DNA of 25,247 nt, taken from a virus. The translations under genes and the position numbers were made by a program. The DNA lies in IMG/VR virus record IMGVR_UViG_3300044638_000378, positions 1-25,247 of that record; one strand, 5' to 3'. Below are positions 6,992-14,544 of the stretch, piece by piece; position 1 is the first letter of the stretch, and each line of letters starts with the position of its first letter. The notes beneath the pieces are model-generated. The model did no database searches. It saw nothing but the letters and a program-made list of their open reading frames with translations, and was not told where the DNA came from.

Positions 6992-8758
6992 TTATTTTAA
7001 TTTATTTTCTAATTCTAAAATTCTTTTTTCTAATGCAGCTATTTTTAAAACATACAAATCATTGTAATTTAGCATCAAAGTAGCATCTTCATTATCCCCA
7101 TCTATTCGCTTATTTAAAGTAACTAAATCAGGCAATACAGATTGAACCTGTTGCGCTGAATATCCATATCTTACTAAAGTAGGATTAGACTTTAAAGTAT
7201 ATTTAATTACATCTATGCCATCCAAATTAATATTAGGATTTGTTTCAATTACATCTTTTAGTCTTATATCTGAATAAGAACCATAGTATGTAATATACAT
7301 ACCACTATCATTAAAATATCCTATATCTGTAAATGATGCATTATTATTTCTACTATAAAAATGCGTATTCCCATCACTATTATTACCCATTATTCTACCT
7401 TCATAGCCTGAACCAAAGTTAGAACTATAAAAGTCAATAGGCACATTACTTGAACCACCTTGTCCTAAATTAAGTTGGTTGCCATCGTTTATAGTTAAAC
7501 TTCCTGTAAGTGAACCACCTGTTAATGGTAGATAATTTCCTGTTGCGGAATTATTAAAAGTATTCCAATCAGTACTTGATAGGTAACCTGAAGTACTTGC
7601 AGATGCCTGTGCTAAAGTAAATGTTAGTGAACCATTTACAACACCACCTGAACCTGTAATAGATAAAACCCCACTAGGAGAAGAACTTATACTTCCCAAT
7701 GTAAACGTACCTGCTTTACTATCTAATTGCGTTTGAACATTTGAAGTAACACCATTAAGGTATGCCAATTCCGTTGCAGTTGTAATACTAGCTACTAAAG
7801 CACCTCCGCTATTAGAACTTACTGCTCTATTTGCAGTTAAAGAAATTGTACTTTGTTTATTGTTAAATGTATTCCAATCTGTTGAAGATAAATAACCATT
7901 AGAAGAAGCAGTAGATTGATTGATAGTAAATGTCAAAGAACCATTGACAGGCGCACCGCTACCTGTAATTGCTAATACATTTGTAGGGGATGAACTAACA
8001 CTACCTAAAGTAAATGTACCTGCTTTGCTATCAATTTGTGCCTGTACATTAGATGTAACTCCATTTAAATAAGCTAACTCTGTTGCAGTTGTAATACTAG
8101 CTACTAAAGCACCTGAACTATTAGAACTTACCGCCCTATTAGTATTTAAAGAAATAGCATTCTGTTTTCCATTAAAAGTATTCCAATCAGTAGAACTTAA
8201 AAATCCACTTGTAGATGTATTAGCTTGACTTAAACTTATAACATTACCTGAAATGCTTAAAGGTGCAGATGCGCCTGTTAGTCTTAAACTATATGCAGTA
8301 TCTGCATTTGCTCCCTGCGCTGCAGTTGCAAAATCGCCTGTGTTATTATTAGCTGCAGTACCAAATGTTCTATATGCTAAAACATCCGTTCCAATAACTA
8401 ATCCCAAAGATGTTCTTGCAGTTGCTGCGTTTAATCCACTAGCACCACCATCCCATTTTAATCTATCAGCAAATCCTGCATCCCATTCTGTTTGTTTAGC
8501 AGTTGTTGGTATAGAATACCCTGCAGTAAATGTAAGTGCCAAAGTACCACTTGTTGTAATAGGTGTACCTGTTATACTTAATCCTGTTGGTACAGTCATA
8601 GCAACACTAGACACTGTACCTGTTCCACCAAATAAACTTGATATTTGACTTAATGTAATCTTTTTTAATTGCCCTGTTGCTGCATCCCCCAATACCGTTA
8701 AATCATTTACTGAAGGTGCTACATTAGTTGCTAATTCGTTTATCTTTTTACTTTGCAT
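6992..8758 (-). CDS. tail fibre with C-terminal S74 self-cleaving chaperone domain
   Basis: This 588-aa fibre protein starts MQSKKINELATNVAPSVNDLTVLGDAATG, a usual opening of Bacteroidota phage fibres. The middle contains two full 103-aa repeats. The last ~93 residues are a peptidase S74 (intramolecular chaperone of endosialidase type) domain: SDIRLK, with S496 and K501 forming the expected Ser/Lys pair, then GYSAQQVQSVLPDLV and a C-terminal coiled coil (LKIAALEKRILELENKL). S74 domains trimerise the fibre and then cut themselves off, usually just before the catalytic Ser, so the mature fibre would be about 495 aa. The gene begins two bases after the stop of the 142-aa neck-protein gene (TAATATG). 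Confidence 0.93.
   Translation of the reverse strand: MQSKKINELATNVAPSVNDLTVLGDAATGQLKKITLSQISSLFGGTGTVSSVAMTVPTGLSITGTPITTSGTLALTFTAGYSIPTTAKQTEWDAGFADRLKWDGGASGLNAATARTSLGLVIGTDVLAYRTFGTAANNNTGDFATAAQGANADTAYSLRLTGASAPLSISGNVISLSQANTSTSGFLSSTDWNTFNGKQNAISLNTNRAVSSNSSGALVASITTATELAYLNGVTSNVQAQIDSKAGTFTLGSVSSSPTNVLAITGSGAPVNGSLTFTINQSTASSNGYLSSTDWNTFNNKQSTISLTANRAVSSNSGGALVASITTATELAYLNGVTSNVQTQLDSKAGTFTLGSISSSPSGVLSITGSGGVVNGSLTFTLAQASASTSGYLSSTDWNTFNNSATGNYLPLTGGSLTGSLTINDGNQLNLGQGGSSNVPIDFYSSNFGSGYEGRIMGNNSDGNTHFYSRNNNASFTDIGYFNDSGMYITYYGSYSDIRLKDVIETNPNINLDGIDVIKYTLKSNPTLVRYGYSAQQVQSVLPDLVTLNKRIDGDNEDATLMLNYNDLYVLKIAALEKRILELENKLK
7592..8209 (-). repeat. two 309-bp (103-aa) tandem repeats in the S74 fibre gene
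   Basis: Two full copies, 7901-8209 and 7592-7900, encode 103 aa each, starting SGFLSSTDWNTFN and NGYLSSTDWNTFN. They share runs such as GALVASITTATELAYLNG and SKAGTFTLGS. A third, truncated copy (SGYLSSTDWNTFN) follows from 7591. The repeats match at most residues but differ at many synonymous sites, so the duplication is not very recent. They probably form repeated shaft modules, and recombination between them could change fibre length. Confidence 0.93.
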
Positions 8759-8759
8759 A

Positions 8760-9188
8760 TTATGGTATTTGACAGGTATCGTTTAATGAAGATAATGTTA
8801 ATGAAAAGTCTATTTTCACACCTGCTAAATAATCAGGGTCTGATTCCGTATAAAAAGAAACAGTCATATTATCACTAGCAATCCAATTATAAATAGGGTC
8901 TCTTAATTCAGCAACCATATCCTGACCTATTAAAGTCATATCACTTAACACCTCTGTTTCGTTTGTTTCTTCCATTAACATTCTATCCATTACATAGATA
9001 GAAAAATTGTATTGTATTTGTTTAGCTAAAATCTGTGCATCTGTTAAACTAAAAAACATAGCAGGATAAGTAACTTCGCCATTACTTAACCTTTCCCATA
9101 CATCCCCAAAATACACAAACTTAATTTGCTCGTGATTGTTTGCGAATGTTGTTATTTGTTTTACTATTTGATTTAGTGTTAATGCCAT
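8760..9188 (-). CDS. neck or tail-completion protein candidate
   Basis: This 142-aa mixed alpha/beta protein begins MALTLNQIVKQITTFANNHEQIKFVYFGD and continues with YPAMFFSLTD, a long strand IQYNFSIYVMDR and a helix SDMTLIGQDMVAELRDPIY. Helix, strands, then a helix in the middle at about 140 aa is the layout of phage neck and tail-terminator proteins, and the gene follows the portal and the head-tail connector candidate. Such proteins close the neck or the tail end. Sequence alone does not distinguish these roles. It is followed directly by the fibre gene. Confidence 0.75.
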   Translation of the reverse strand: MALTLNQIVKQITTFANNHEQIKFVYFGDVWERLSNGEVTYPAMFFSLTDAQILAKQIQYNFSIYVMDRMLMEETNETEVLSDMTLIGQDMVAELRDPIYNWIASDNMTVSFYTESDPDYLAGVKIDFSLTLSSLNDTCQIP

Positions 9189-9255
9189 TTGTTTTTGTTT
9201 TTTCTAAATAAACTTTTAGCTTATTTTGATTTTTAATATTTGCTTCTTTGCTCAT
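9121..9255 (-). CDS. possible 44-aa basic protein overlapping the neck gene start
   Basis: A frame of 44 codons starts at ATG 9255, two bases after the stop of the 190-aa connector gene, in the same TAATATG arrangement that joins other genes here. It begins MSKEANIKNQNKLKVYLEKTKTNG, a Lys-rich helix, and then overlaps the first 68 bases of the neck gene in another frame, ending at 9121-9123. The otherwise empty 67-base gap between two genes and the start context argue for it. The overlap and low-complexity Asn/Lys tail argue against it. It may serve only to carry ribosomes to the next start. Confidence 0.33.
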   Translation of the reverse strand: MSKEANIKNQNKLKVYLEKTKTNGINTKSNSKTNNNIRKQSRAN

Positions 9256-9256
9256 A

Positions 9257-9829
9257 TTAGCAGCCTATTTTACCTTGATATTTTTGTGCTAGGTTTTTAT
9301 TCTCATAACAACTATCATCCTCTAAAAATAAAGATGAAGTGTAACCTTCTAAATCAGGAACTATTGTATCTATACCACTTGTAAAGTTTAAATATTCAGG
9401 GAACATAGTATTGTTCTGTCTTAAATATTTAATCAATCTTTGCTTGTAAAATTCTGCTCTAGTCCTGTATCTATTTGCCACATCAATCATATCCTGCATT
9501 GATGGATTCTCTTGATTGTCTCCACCTTTGCGAAGCAATCCTTTATTATAAAACTGATATGATAAGCCCATTGGCAATTCACTCATAACATAATAGATAA
9601 GGCAATCAGTAACATAGTTATCTAATAAACCTTGTTCATCCATATTTAAGGTGCAGTTATTAACTCCATCTTGTAATCTGTTATATAATGTACTACCTAA
9701 TGCAGGTAAAATATACATATCTTGTGCAGTCTTGATTTCAGGTAAAACTAATTTTTCATCCACATTAGCGTGTAAGCCTGTTCTATCTTTAATACTCTGT
9801 ACCGATATGAATAATGTATTTAATGACAT
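9257..9829 (-). CDS. head-tail connector candidate (DUF6712-like)
   Basis: This 190-aa, mainly helical protein begins MSLNTLFISVQSIKDRTGLHANVDEKLVLPEIKTAQDM and continues with LPALGSTLYNRLQ, DNYVTDCLIYYVMSELP and a helix RTRAEFYKQRLIKYL. Proteins starting with a strand or helix, then LPxIxxAQDxxIxPxLGxxLY..L, are frequent in Bacteroidota phages just after the portal, and I recall them as DUF6712. They resemble head-tail adaptor (gp6-type) proteins in size and helical content. It lies between the portal and a neck protein, which fits an adaptor ring under the portal. The C-terminal Cys-rich end (CYENK, KIGC) has no assigned role. Confidence 0.78.
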   Translation of the reverse strand: MSLNTLFISVQSIKDRTGLHANVDEKLVLPEIKTAQDMYILPALGSTLYNRLQDGVNNCTLNMDEQGLLDNYVTDCLIYYVMSELPMGLSYQFYNKGLLRKGGDNQENPSMQDMIDVANRYRTRAEFYKQRLIKYLRQNNTMFPEYLNFTSGIDTIVPDLEGYTSSLFLEDDSCYENKNLAQKYQGKIGC

Positions 9830-9833
9830 CTTA

Positions 9834-11816
9834 TTATTTTTTTCTTGTAACTATGTTTGTTTTCCACTCGTGTCTGCAAGATGCGCTTATTCTTCCATTA
9901 TTGTTCCACCAACCACCACCTCTATCCCAAACTGAATAACCTAATCTTGCTGACATTTGTTCAATTTCACTTCTGCTATAAAATTTATCTGCTCTTATTA
10001 AATTTTGACAAAATGGTCTGCTTGTAGATAAATTTGAATCACTAAATCCTGATTTCCATTCGTAAGAATATCTAACAAGCATTTCTGTTGTTGTAGGTTT
10101 TACTTCACCTATAGTTTTGCTTAATGGTTTTACTAATTGTCTTTCAACTACAACATTTGAATCAATCCCTTTTCCTATTTTTTTATCAATAGAAGTTATA
10201 ATATTTCTTTCTTCTAGGCTTCTAATTACTACTATAACTTCAGCTACACTAACATTTAAAACCTGTGCAAGAACTTCAGGAGTAATATCTTTCTGCTTAG
10301 AAATTTGGTCTAAAATATTAGATTCTAATTGATTAACTTCTGCAAACATTTGATAATCAGTATCATCTGAAAATCTTGTTTTCTTTTGCCATACATTATA
10401 ACTATCTTTTACATCACCAAATTCAAAAAATACTTTAAATTCTTCATCTGAAAATTGAGTATTTAATTCTTCTTCACCTAACCAAAGAGTTACTTCTTCA
10501 TCACTTAATGCGTATCCTGTTTTAAGCATTGCAGTTGCTTGTTCTCTATTGATTTTACCTTTTGCAAATTCACGAATAATGCGCTGCATATTCTGCCACT
10601 CTCTGCCCTTTAAACCTTTGATATGTTCATTAACAGATAGTTCCTGTACAGGTGCATTAACATCTGCAACAGGAGCATATTTAGTCATATCAATACCAAT
10701 CTTTTCTAATATCCATTCTTTAGGCGCAACCGATACTATTGTAGCCTCACTAAATTCAATACCTATTGGTTCTGTAGGAATAATCTTAATTTCACTTTCA
10801 ACACCTTTAAATTTAGCTAACATATTAAAGATACTTTCTAAATGCATTTGTTTAGCATTTACATAAGTGTTCTTAAATATTTCATAGCCATCACGCATTT
10901 CTGTTCTAGTGCCTAACTTACCTGCTTCAGCAATTCCCATAATTGAAGGGGTAGTAACTTGATGCCCACTAAAAATATTAGTCTGAATCAATTCATCTAT
11001 CTTACCAAAGTCCTCTTTTGTTAAATCACTTGTACCTAAATCATCAATAACAGGCTTTCTAGATATGTCATTCACAAAGGCAATCATATACTTTTTGCCA
11101 TCTGCACCACTATATGTCTTTCTAATTCTATTATCTACATTTCGCTTTTCCTCATCATTAGGTTCCCCATTTGGTAAAGTAATAAGTTTACTAGCAGAAA
11201 ACCCTGTCTGTGCATTTCCTAAGATATGCTTAGATACCTCAATGTCAGATTCAATATAGTTTAATGCAGCAAAGTATGAAGGCAATCCATATATACCAAT
11301 ATTAGGTCTGTATTCCTTAACATATAAAATCTGCTTACCTGTTGGTTGCTTAGGATTAAATGCAGCAATTACTTCAGGCTTTACCTTGTTATCCTTCCAA
11401 TCTTCTTTATACCAATACTGCGTATTATCTTTATTTGTGCGCATCTTTGTATAATCACAATGCCAAATCTCTGCAAGATTACCTGATAAATCCCAAATGA
11501 TTTCTAAAAATGAACCACCAAAGATTTCAATATCCAATGATACCTTTCTAGTTAAATCATTTAAAGATTCAACTCTATTTGCTTTGTCTATGAATGCCTG
11601 TGCATCAGGCTGACCTGACCAACCATTGCCTGTAATATAATGTACCTTACTTTTAATAATGGCACTATGCTTAGAAGACTTATTATATAAATCTACTATG
11701 TATTCAGGATAGTCATTGTTTTCGCCATATTTAATGTACCCACCATCAATACCTTTTTTCTCTTTGAATTCAGGCTGTCTAGCTTCTGCGAATGTTAATA
11801 CTCTTAAATCTATCAT
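9834..11816 (-). CDS. portal protein with winged-helix-like and Cys/His C-terminal extension
   Basis: This 660-aa protein has a portal core at about residues 1-390: GGYIKYGENNDYPEYIVDLY, HSAIIKSKVHYITGNGW, a wing/stem region around YRPNIGIYGLPSYFAAL, and IKIIPTEPI. Residues about 392-450 (GLKGREWQNMQRIIREF, then INREQATAMLKTGYALSDEEV) are usual in Bacteroidota portals. Residues about 497-548 look like a winged helix: ILDQISKQKDITPEVLAQVL, then VAEVIVVIRSLEERNII and a basic wing. The last ~80 residues have FCQNLIRADKFYSRSEI and GYSVWDRGGGWW, ending CRHEWKTN, with C603, C647 and H649, similar to the C-termini of MuF-type proteins. The portal forms the dodecameric DNA channel. Its start overlaps the upstream stop (ATGA). 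Confidence 0.88.
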   Translation of the reverse strand: MIDLRVLTFAEARQPEFKEKKGIDGGYIKYGENNDYPEYIVDLYNKSSKHSAIIKSKVHYITGNGWSGQPDAQAFIDKANRVESLNDLTRKVSLDIEIFGGSFLEIIWDLSGNLAEIWHCDYTKMRTNKDNTQYWYKEDWKDNKVKPEVIAAFNPKQPTGKQILYVKEYRPNIGIYGLPSYFAALNYIESDIEVSKHILGNAQTGFSASKLITLPNGEPNDEEKRNVDNRIRKTYSGADGKKYMIAFVNDISRKPVIDDLGTSDLTKEDFGKIDELIQTNIFSGHQVTTPSIMGIAEAGKLGTRTEMRDGYEIFKNTYVNAKQMHLESIFNMLAKFKGVESEIKIIPTEPIGIEFSEATIVSVAPKEWILEKIGIDMTKYAPVADVNAPVQELSVNEHIKGLKGREWQNMQRIIREFAKGKINREQATAMLKTGYALSDEEVTLWLGEEELNTQFSDEEFKVFFEFGDVKDSYNVWQKKTRFSDDTDYQMFAEVNQLESNILDQISKQKDITPEVLAQVLNVSVAEVIVVIRSLEERNIITSIDKKIGKGIDSNVVVERQLVKPLSKTIGEVKPTTTEMLVRYSYEWKSGFSDSNLSTSRPFCQNLIRADKFYSRSEIEQMSARLGYSVWDRGGGWWNNNGRISASCRHEWKTNIVTRKK

Positions 11817-12187
11817 TGTCTAATTGTATAAGTGTCTGTTGTTGTATATTGGTTATATGTCAAGGTAGAACCTGAAAGCCACATAATCCCTGTTTCTAGC
11901 TTATTTAAGCCTGTAATATCTAAATTGGTAGTACTTGCTTGTTCGTATATTTCATAGGTGTACTGACCTTCTAATGCGTTTTTAAACTTAGTATTTGTAA
12001 CGATACTAAATTGATTAAATCTGTCTTTGTATAAACTTGTATCTGCTGCGTTTAATACTACGAATTTAATGACATTATTACTACTCCTATTCGTGAACAC
12101 AAATAAATAATTAGGGTTAGTCAATAACTGCTTTTCAGTTAATGTCATAACAATAGTATTAGTTTCGCCTTTAGTTAAATGTATCAT
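11813..12187 (-). CDS. Ig-like or BppU-N-like structural protein of unknown role
   Basis: I place the start at ATG 12187, giving 124 aa. A TTG one codon earlier adds nothing. The protein is a run of beta strands: MIHLTKGETNTIVMTLTEK, PNYLFVFTNRSSN, VIKFVVLNA, DRFNQFSIVTNT, GQYTYEIYEQ, and GIMWLSGS with a Thr/Tyr-rich end. Short proteins beginning LTKGxTNTxxxTLTE are common in flavobacterial phages and I do not know a proven function. The strand plan resembles the small fibre-adaptor encoded at 6622-6990. Its stop overlaps the portal start (ATGA), while upstream lies the longest gene-free stretch, with a terminator and a nested inverted repeat, so it likely heads a new transcript. Confidence 0.78.
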   Translation of the reverse strand: MIHLTKGETNTIVMTLTEKQLLTNPNYLFVFTNRSSNNVIKFVVLNAADTSLYKDRFNQFSIVTNTKFKNALEGQYTYEIYEQASTTNLDITGLNKLETGIMWLSGSTLTYNQYTTTDTYTIRQ

Positions 12188-12229
12188 CAATTATAAATAG
12201 CAATTATATAAATATTTACAAAATGAATC

Positions 12230-12282
12230 AGTAAAGGTAAAACTTGACTTATGTTCTAATAAAGCAAGTCAATAACTTTACT
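12230..12282. repeat. nested inverted repeat in the gap upstream of the Ig-like/portal genes
   Basis: The outer arms are AGTAAAG (12230-12236) and CTTTACT (12276-12282). The inner arms are TTGACTT (12244-12250) and AAGTCAA (12266-12272), with a 15-base centre. The arms are separated by 7 bases on one side and 3 on the other, so the whole is an imperfect 53-base palindrome. It lies between the terminator behind the tail tube gene and the start at 12187, in the only gene-free stretch above 150 bases (12188-12351). It could be an operator or a folded leader. No good TAnnTTTG promoter box is seen between it and the start. Confidence 0.6.
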
Positions 12283-12291
12283 TTTTGACAC

Positions 12292-12325
12292 ATAAAAAAC
12301 CCCCACCTTGTTTAAGGGTAGGGGA
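12292..12325 (-). terminator. intrinsic terminator after the tail tube gene
   Basis: On the minus strand, a C-rich arm CCCCTACCCTT (12324-12314) and AAGG-TGGGG form a GC-rich stem with a bulge and a loop of about five bases. Six T residues (complement of the A run at 12294-12299) follow directly. It begins about 27 bases after the tail tube stop. Stem plus T tract fits a Rho-independent terminator and suggests high-level transcription of the preceding gene is stopped here. Confidence 0.82.
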
Positions 12326-12351
12326 ACTAAACTATGAAAAACTACAAACTT

Positions 12352-12870
12352 TTATCCTGCAGTTGTAAGTGCAGCAGCAACTGTGCTATTTACTTCAGGT
12401 GCTAATGCAGGTTCTGCACCTGTAAAAGTCAAAGTGTAACCACTTCTATCACCTTCAGCAGTTCCTGATGTTGCGTTTCCTGCAGTCAAATCTAATGCTC
12501 TAGTTTTACCTAAGTAGAAAAACTTGCCATTATTATCTTTTGCAACCGCTACAAGTCTATTCTGTGCCAATAACAAGATTTCGTTTCTTGTATTTGCTTG
12601 TAGCTTATTTAAAATTATTGTCAATTCAGGAGTAAAATACAAAGTGCCATTTTGAACATTTGATGCCACATTCTCTGTGAACAAAGATGTTCCTTTTGTT
12701 AATTCGTATTTATAGAATCTTTTACCTACGGCTTTTGTTAATGCAGTAATTACACCACTTGCTTCGGTTGTAGATGTTACATCTGAACTTGCAATAAAAT
12801 AAACTTCCGTAATTCCACCTAGTGAATCACGGCAATCTAAGGTATATCCTTGTGTTAATGCGCACGGCAT
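12352..12870 (-). CDS. probable major tail tube protein
   Basis: This 172-aa protein begins MPCALTQGYTLDCRDSLGG and is rich in strands: GITEVYFIASSDV, FYKYELTKGTSLFTE, GTLYFTPELTIILNKL, NEILLLAQNRLVAVAKDNNGKFF, and GYTLTFTGAEPA. The long TLYFTPELTIILNKLQ helix-strand unit and the final TLTFTGAE strand are typical of a family found in Bacteroidota phages between the major capsid gene and the portal or neck genes. Size and beta content fit a tail tube protein, whose stacked hexameric rings form the tail lumen. A head decoration protein is the main alternative. Terminators on both sides suggest separate, strong expression. Confidence 0.72.
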   Translation of the reverse strand: MPCALTQGYTLDCRDSLGGITEVYFIASSDVTSTTEASGVITALTKAVGKRFYKYELTKGTSLFTENVASNVQNGTLYFTPELTIILNKLQANTRNEILLLAQNRLVAVAKDNNGKFFYLGKTRALDLTAGNATSGTAEGDRSGYTLTFTGAEPALAPEVNSTVAAALTTAG

Positions 12871-12891
12871 AATATATTATTTTATTGTTTT

Positions 12892-12920
12892 AAAAAATGG
12901 GGAGTATATTTCAACTCCCC
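12892..12920 (-). terminator. intrinsic terminator after the major capsid gene
   Basis: On the minus strand, GGGGAGT (12920-12914) and ACTCCCC (12905-12899) form a perfect 7-bp stem with an 8-base loop. This is followed by an A and six T residues (complement of 12892-12897). It starts 7 bases after the capsid gene stop codon. This is a textbook Rho-independent terminator. Confidence 0.9.
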
Positions 12921-12927
12921 TTTATAA

Positions 12928-13878
12928 TTAGATAGTTACCTTTACGATTTCATCAGGGAATGCAACGTTCACACCCATTTTGAATTCTGCAGCAAATCTT
13001 ACTTCATCAGCTTCTTTAGCAAAGAAGATTTCAAACTTTTCTTCTTCATTCAATAAGTCTGTACCTAAGAACAAGTTGCTTAAACGCATTGCGTAAACAT
13101 CATTAGTTCCGTTAAGACCTTGTAAAGCTACTACTTTAATTGAAGTGCCAGGAAGTACAAATTCAGAATCAGCCTTACCATCAAATGCATAGTTGAACAT
13201 ATTTGCGTTCTTCAATGCAATAGTGTAAGTTCTGAAAGTATCCATACCACATACGATAACCATATCATCAGCAGCAACAACTTTTGCAGGGATTGCTCTG
13301 TAAACACCATCAAATAAAGATACTACGTTTGCAGCAGTAATAGATGTCAAAGGCGCACCTGAAATAAATCCTGATACGTTTGCATCAACAACACCTGAAG
13401 CAGCACCAATCAATTTGATTAAACCATCAAACTTGTTTAAGTTACCGTTTGCAGATGCAGTATCACCCTGCCAAATTGCACTCTCTAATTGAGAAGCAAT
13501 AGTCTTTGCTTTCTTGTCAGAAAATTCTTGCTCAAAAGGAATTGAATCGTACTGAGAACCTGTAGGTAAAGCCTTTTGTAAATACTTAGATTCTAATGTC
13601 TTAGGACATAAAGCCTCTTGTACTTTGATTTTACCAACTGTTACAGTTCTTTGTGTGAAAGAAGTTGTACCTGATGCGTTCCAACCGCAAGTACCACCTG
13701 CTTGGAAAAATGCATCTGTGTCCATAATGTTGATTGTCTCTGCAGACTTTACACCAACCATTACGTTACCTGCACTCTTAATTAAAGATGCAGTTTTTGC
13801 GCCTAATACTGAAGAAGTAACCAATAATGCTTCGTTCTCTTTAGTATAGTTTGCTAATGAACTTACTGAAAATGCCAT
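12928..13878 (-). CDS. major capsid protein
   Basis: This 316-aa protein begins MAFSVSSLANYTKENEALLVTSSVLGAKTASLIKSAG and has a central loop QAGGTCGWNASGTTSFTQRTV, the helix ALCPKTLESKYLQKAL, a segment SQLESAIWQGDT, and a C-terminal strand MRLSNLFLGTDLLNEEEKFEIFF followed by EVRFAAEFKMGVNVAFPDEIV. An LFLGTDLxxEExxFxIF...A.F..GV.VAFP end is typical of HK97-fold capsid proteins of Bacteroidota phages. Position after a protease and a scaffold-like gene, and the strong terminator just behind it, support the most abundant virion protein. There is no obvious N-terminal scaffold domain, in keeping with a separate scaffold gene. Confidence 0.9.
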   Translation of the reverse strand: MAFSVSSLANYTKENEALLVTSSVLGAKTASLIKSAGNVMVGVKSAETINIMDTDAFFQAGGTCGWNASGTTSFTQRTVTVGKIKVQEALCPKTLESKYLQKALPTGSQYDSIPFEQEFSDKKAKTIASQLESAIWQGDTASANGNLNKFDGLIKLIGAASGVVDANVSGFISGAPLTSITAANVVSLFDGVYRAIPAKVVAADDMVIVCGMDTFRTYTIALKNANMFNYAFDGKADSEFVLPGTSIKVVALQGLNGTNDVYAMRLSNLFLGTDLLNEEEKFEIFFAKEADEVRFAAEFKMGVNVAFPDEIVKVTI

Positions 13879-13889
13879 TGTTTATTAAT

Positions 13890-14495
13890 TTATTTGTTTA
13901 AAATTGCGTTTCTATATTTCTCAATTCTTTCGTACTTGCTATCATTAGTAGTTACATAAGATTGAAATGCGTTTGCTGCTTTTTGAGTAGGCTCTGCAGT
14001 TGGGGTGTTTGAAAGTGCTTCTACTAATTCAGCTACTTGTGCAAACCCTTGTTTTACTTTGCTCTCTAATTCAGCAATTTTCGCATCTAATTCCATTTTT
14101 TTCTTCTCGTAATCTTCCTTTAATTCTGCAATCATTGCAGTTGTGTCTTGTGCAGGTTCAACAGGTGCAGCAGGTGCAACAGGTTCTACTTCTACAACAT
14201 CTTCTTTAGGAGAAGAAATTTCTACGATAGCACCTAATTCATCAACTGTAATAGATGTACCATCCATTAATTGATGCTCACCCATTGGAGCAGGTGAACC
14301 ATCAGCCATTGTAACCATACCACCAATTTCTAAAGCAGATATCATAACTTTCGTTCCATCTACTAAAGAATATTCAGCCATTTCTACCTTAGTTACTTCA
14401 GCTGCTACAGGAGCAACAGGAGCAACAGGCTCAACAACTTGTGGCATATCTTCAAATAATGCTCTTATTTGTTGTAATGCTTCTTTTGGATTCAT
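13890..14495 (-). CDS. capsid scaffold-like protein
   Basis: This 201-aa acidic protein has an N-terminal helix (MNPKEALQQIRALFEDM), a Pro/Ala/Val-rich linker, two related beta units (EYSLVDGTKVMISALEIGG and HQLMDGTSITVDELGAIV), a second Pro/Ala-rich linker, and a coiled coil at about 120-155 (AELKEDYEKKKMELDAKIAELESKV). The end is basic (KYERIEKYRNAILNK). It lies between the XkdF-like protease and the major capsid gene, where scaffold genes sit. An acidic extended protein with a central coiled coil and a basic C-terminal helix fits a scaffold removed by the protease during head maturation. The twin DGT units are unusual for a scaffold and may bind capsid subunits. Confidence 0.77.
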   Translation of the reverse strand: MNPKEALQQIRALFEDMPQVVEPVAPVAPVAAEVTKVEMAEYSLVDGTKVMISALEIGGMVTMADGSPAPMGEHQLMDGTSITVDELGAIVEISSPKEDVVEVEPVAPAAPVEPAQDTTAMIAELKEDYEKKKMELDAKIAELESKVKQGFAQVAELVEALSNTPTAEPTQKAANAFQSYVTTNDSKYERIEKYRNAILNK

Positions 14496-14544
14496 TTTTC
14501 TTTTTATTTAAATGTTAATAAATATTATTGTTTATCACTTAGAA

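Noticed and set aside
6006-8648. Plus-strand frames of 107 aa and 131 aa in the fibre genes
   Set aside because: Pro/Val/Leu-rich antisense products of Thr/Ser/Gly-rich fibre codons, with no recognised domain and no promoter.
12331-12404. Plus-strand 23-aa frame after the terminator hairpin (MKNYKLLSC...), and a similar ATGAAAACTATC at 21220
   Set aside because: The two encoded peptides differ and the second stops after four codons. No promoter is seen on the plus strand. The shared sequence is better treated as a minus-strand 3' element.
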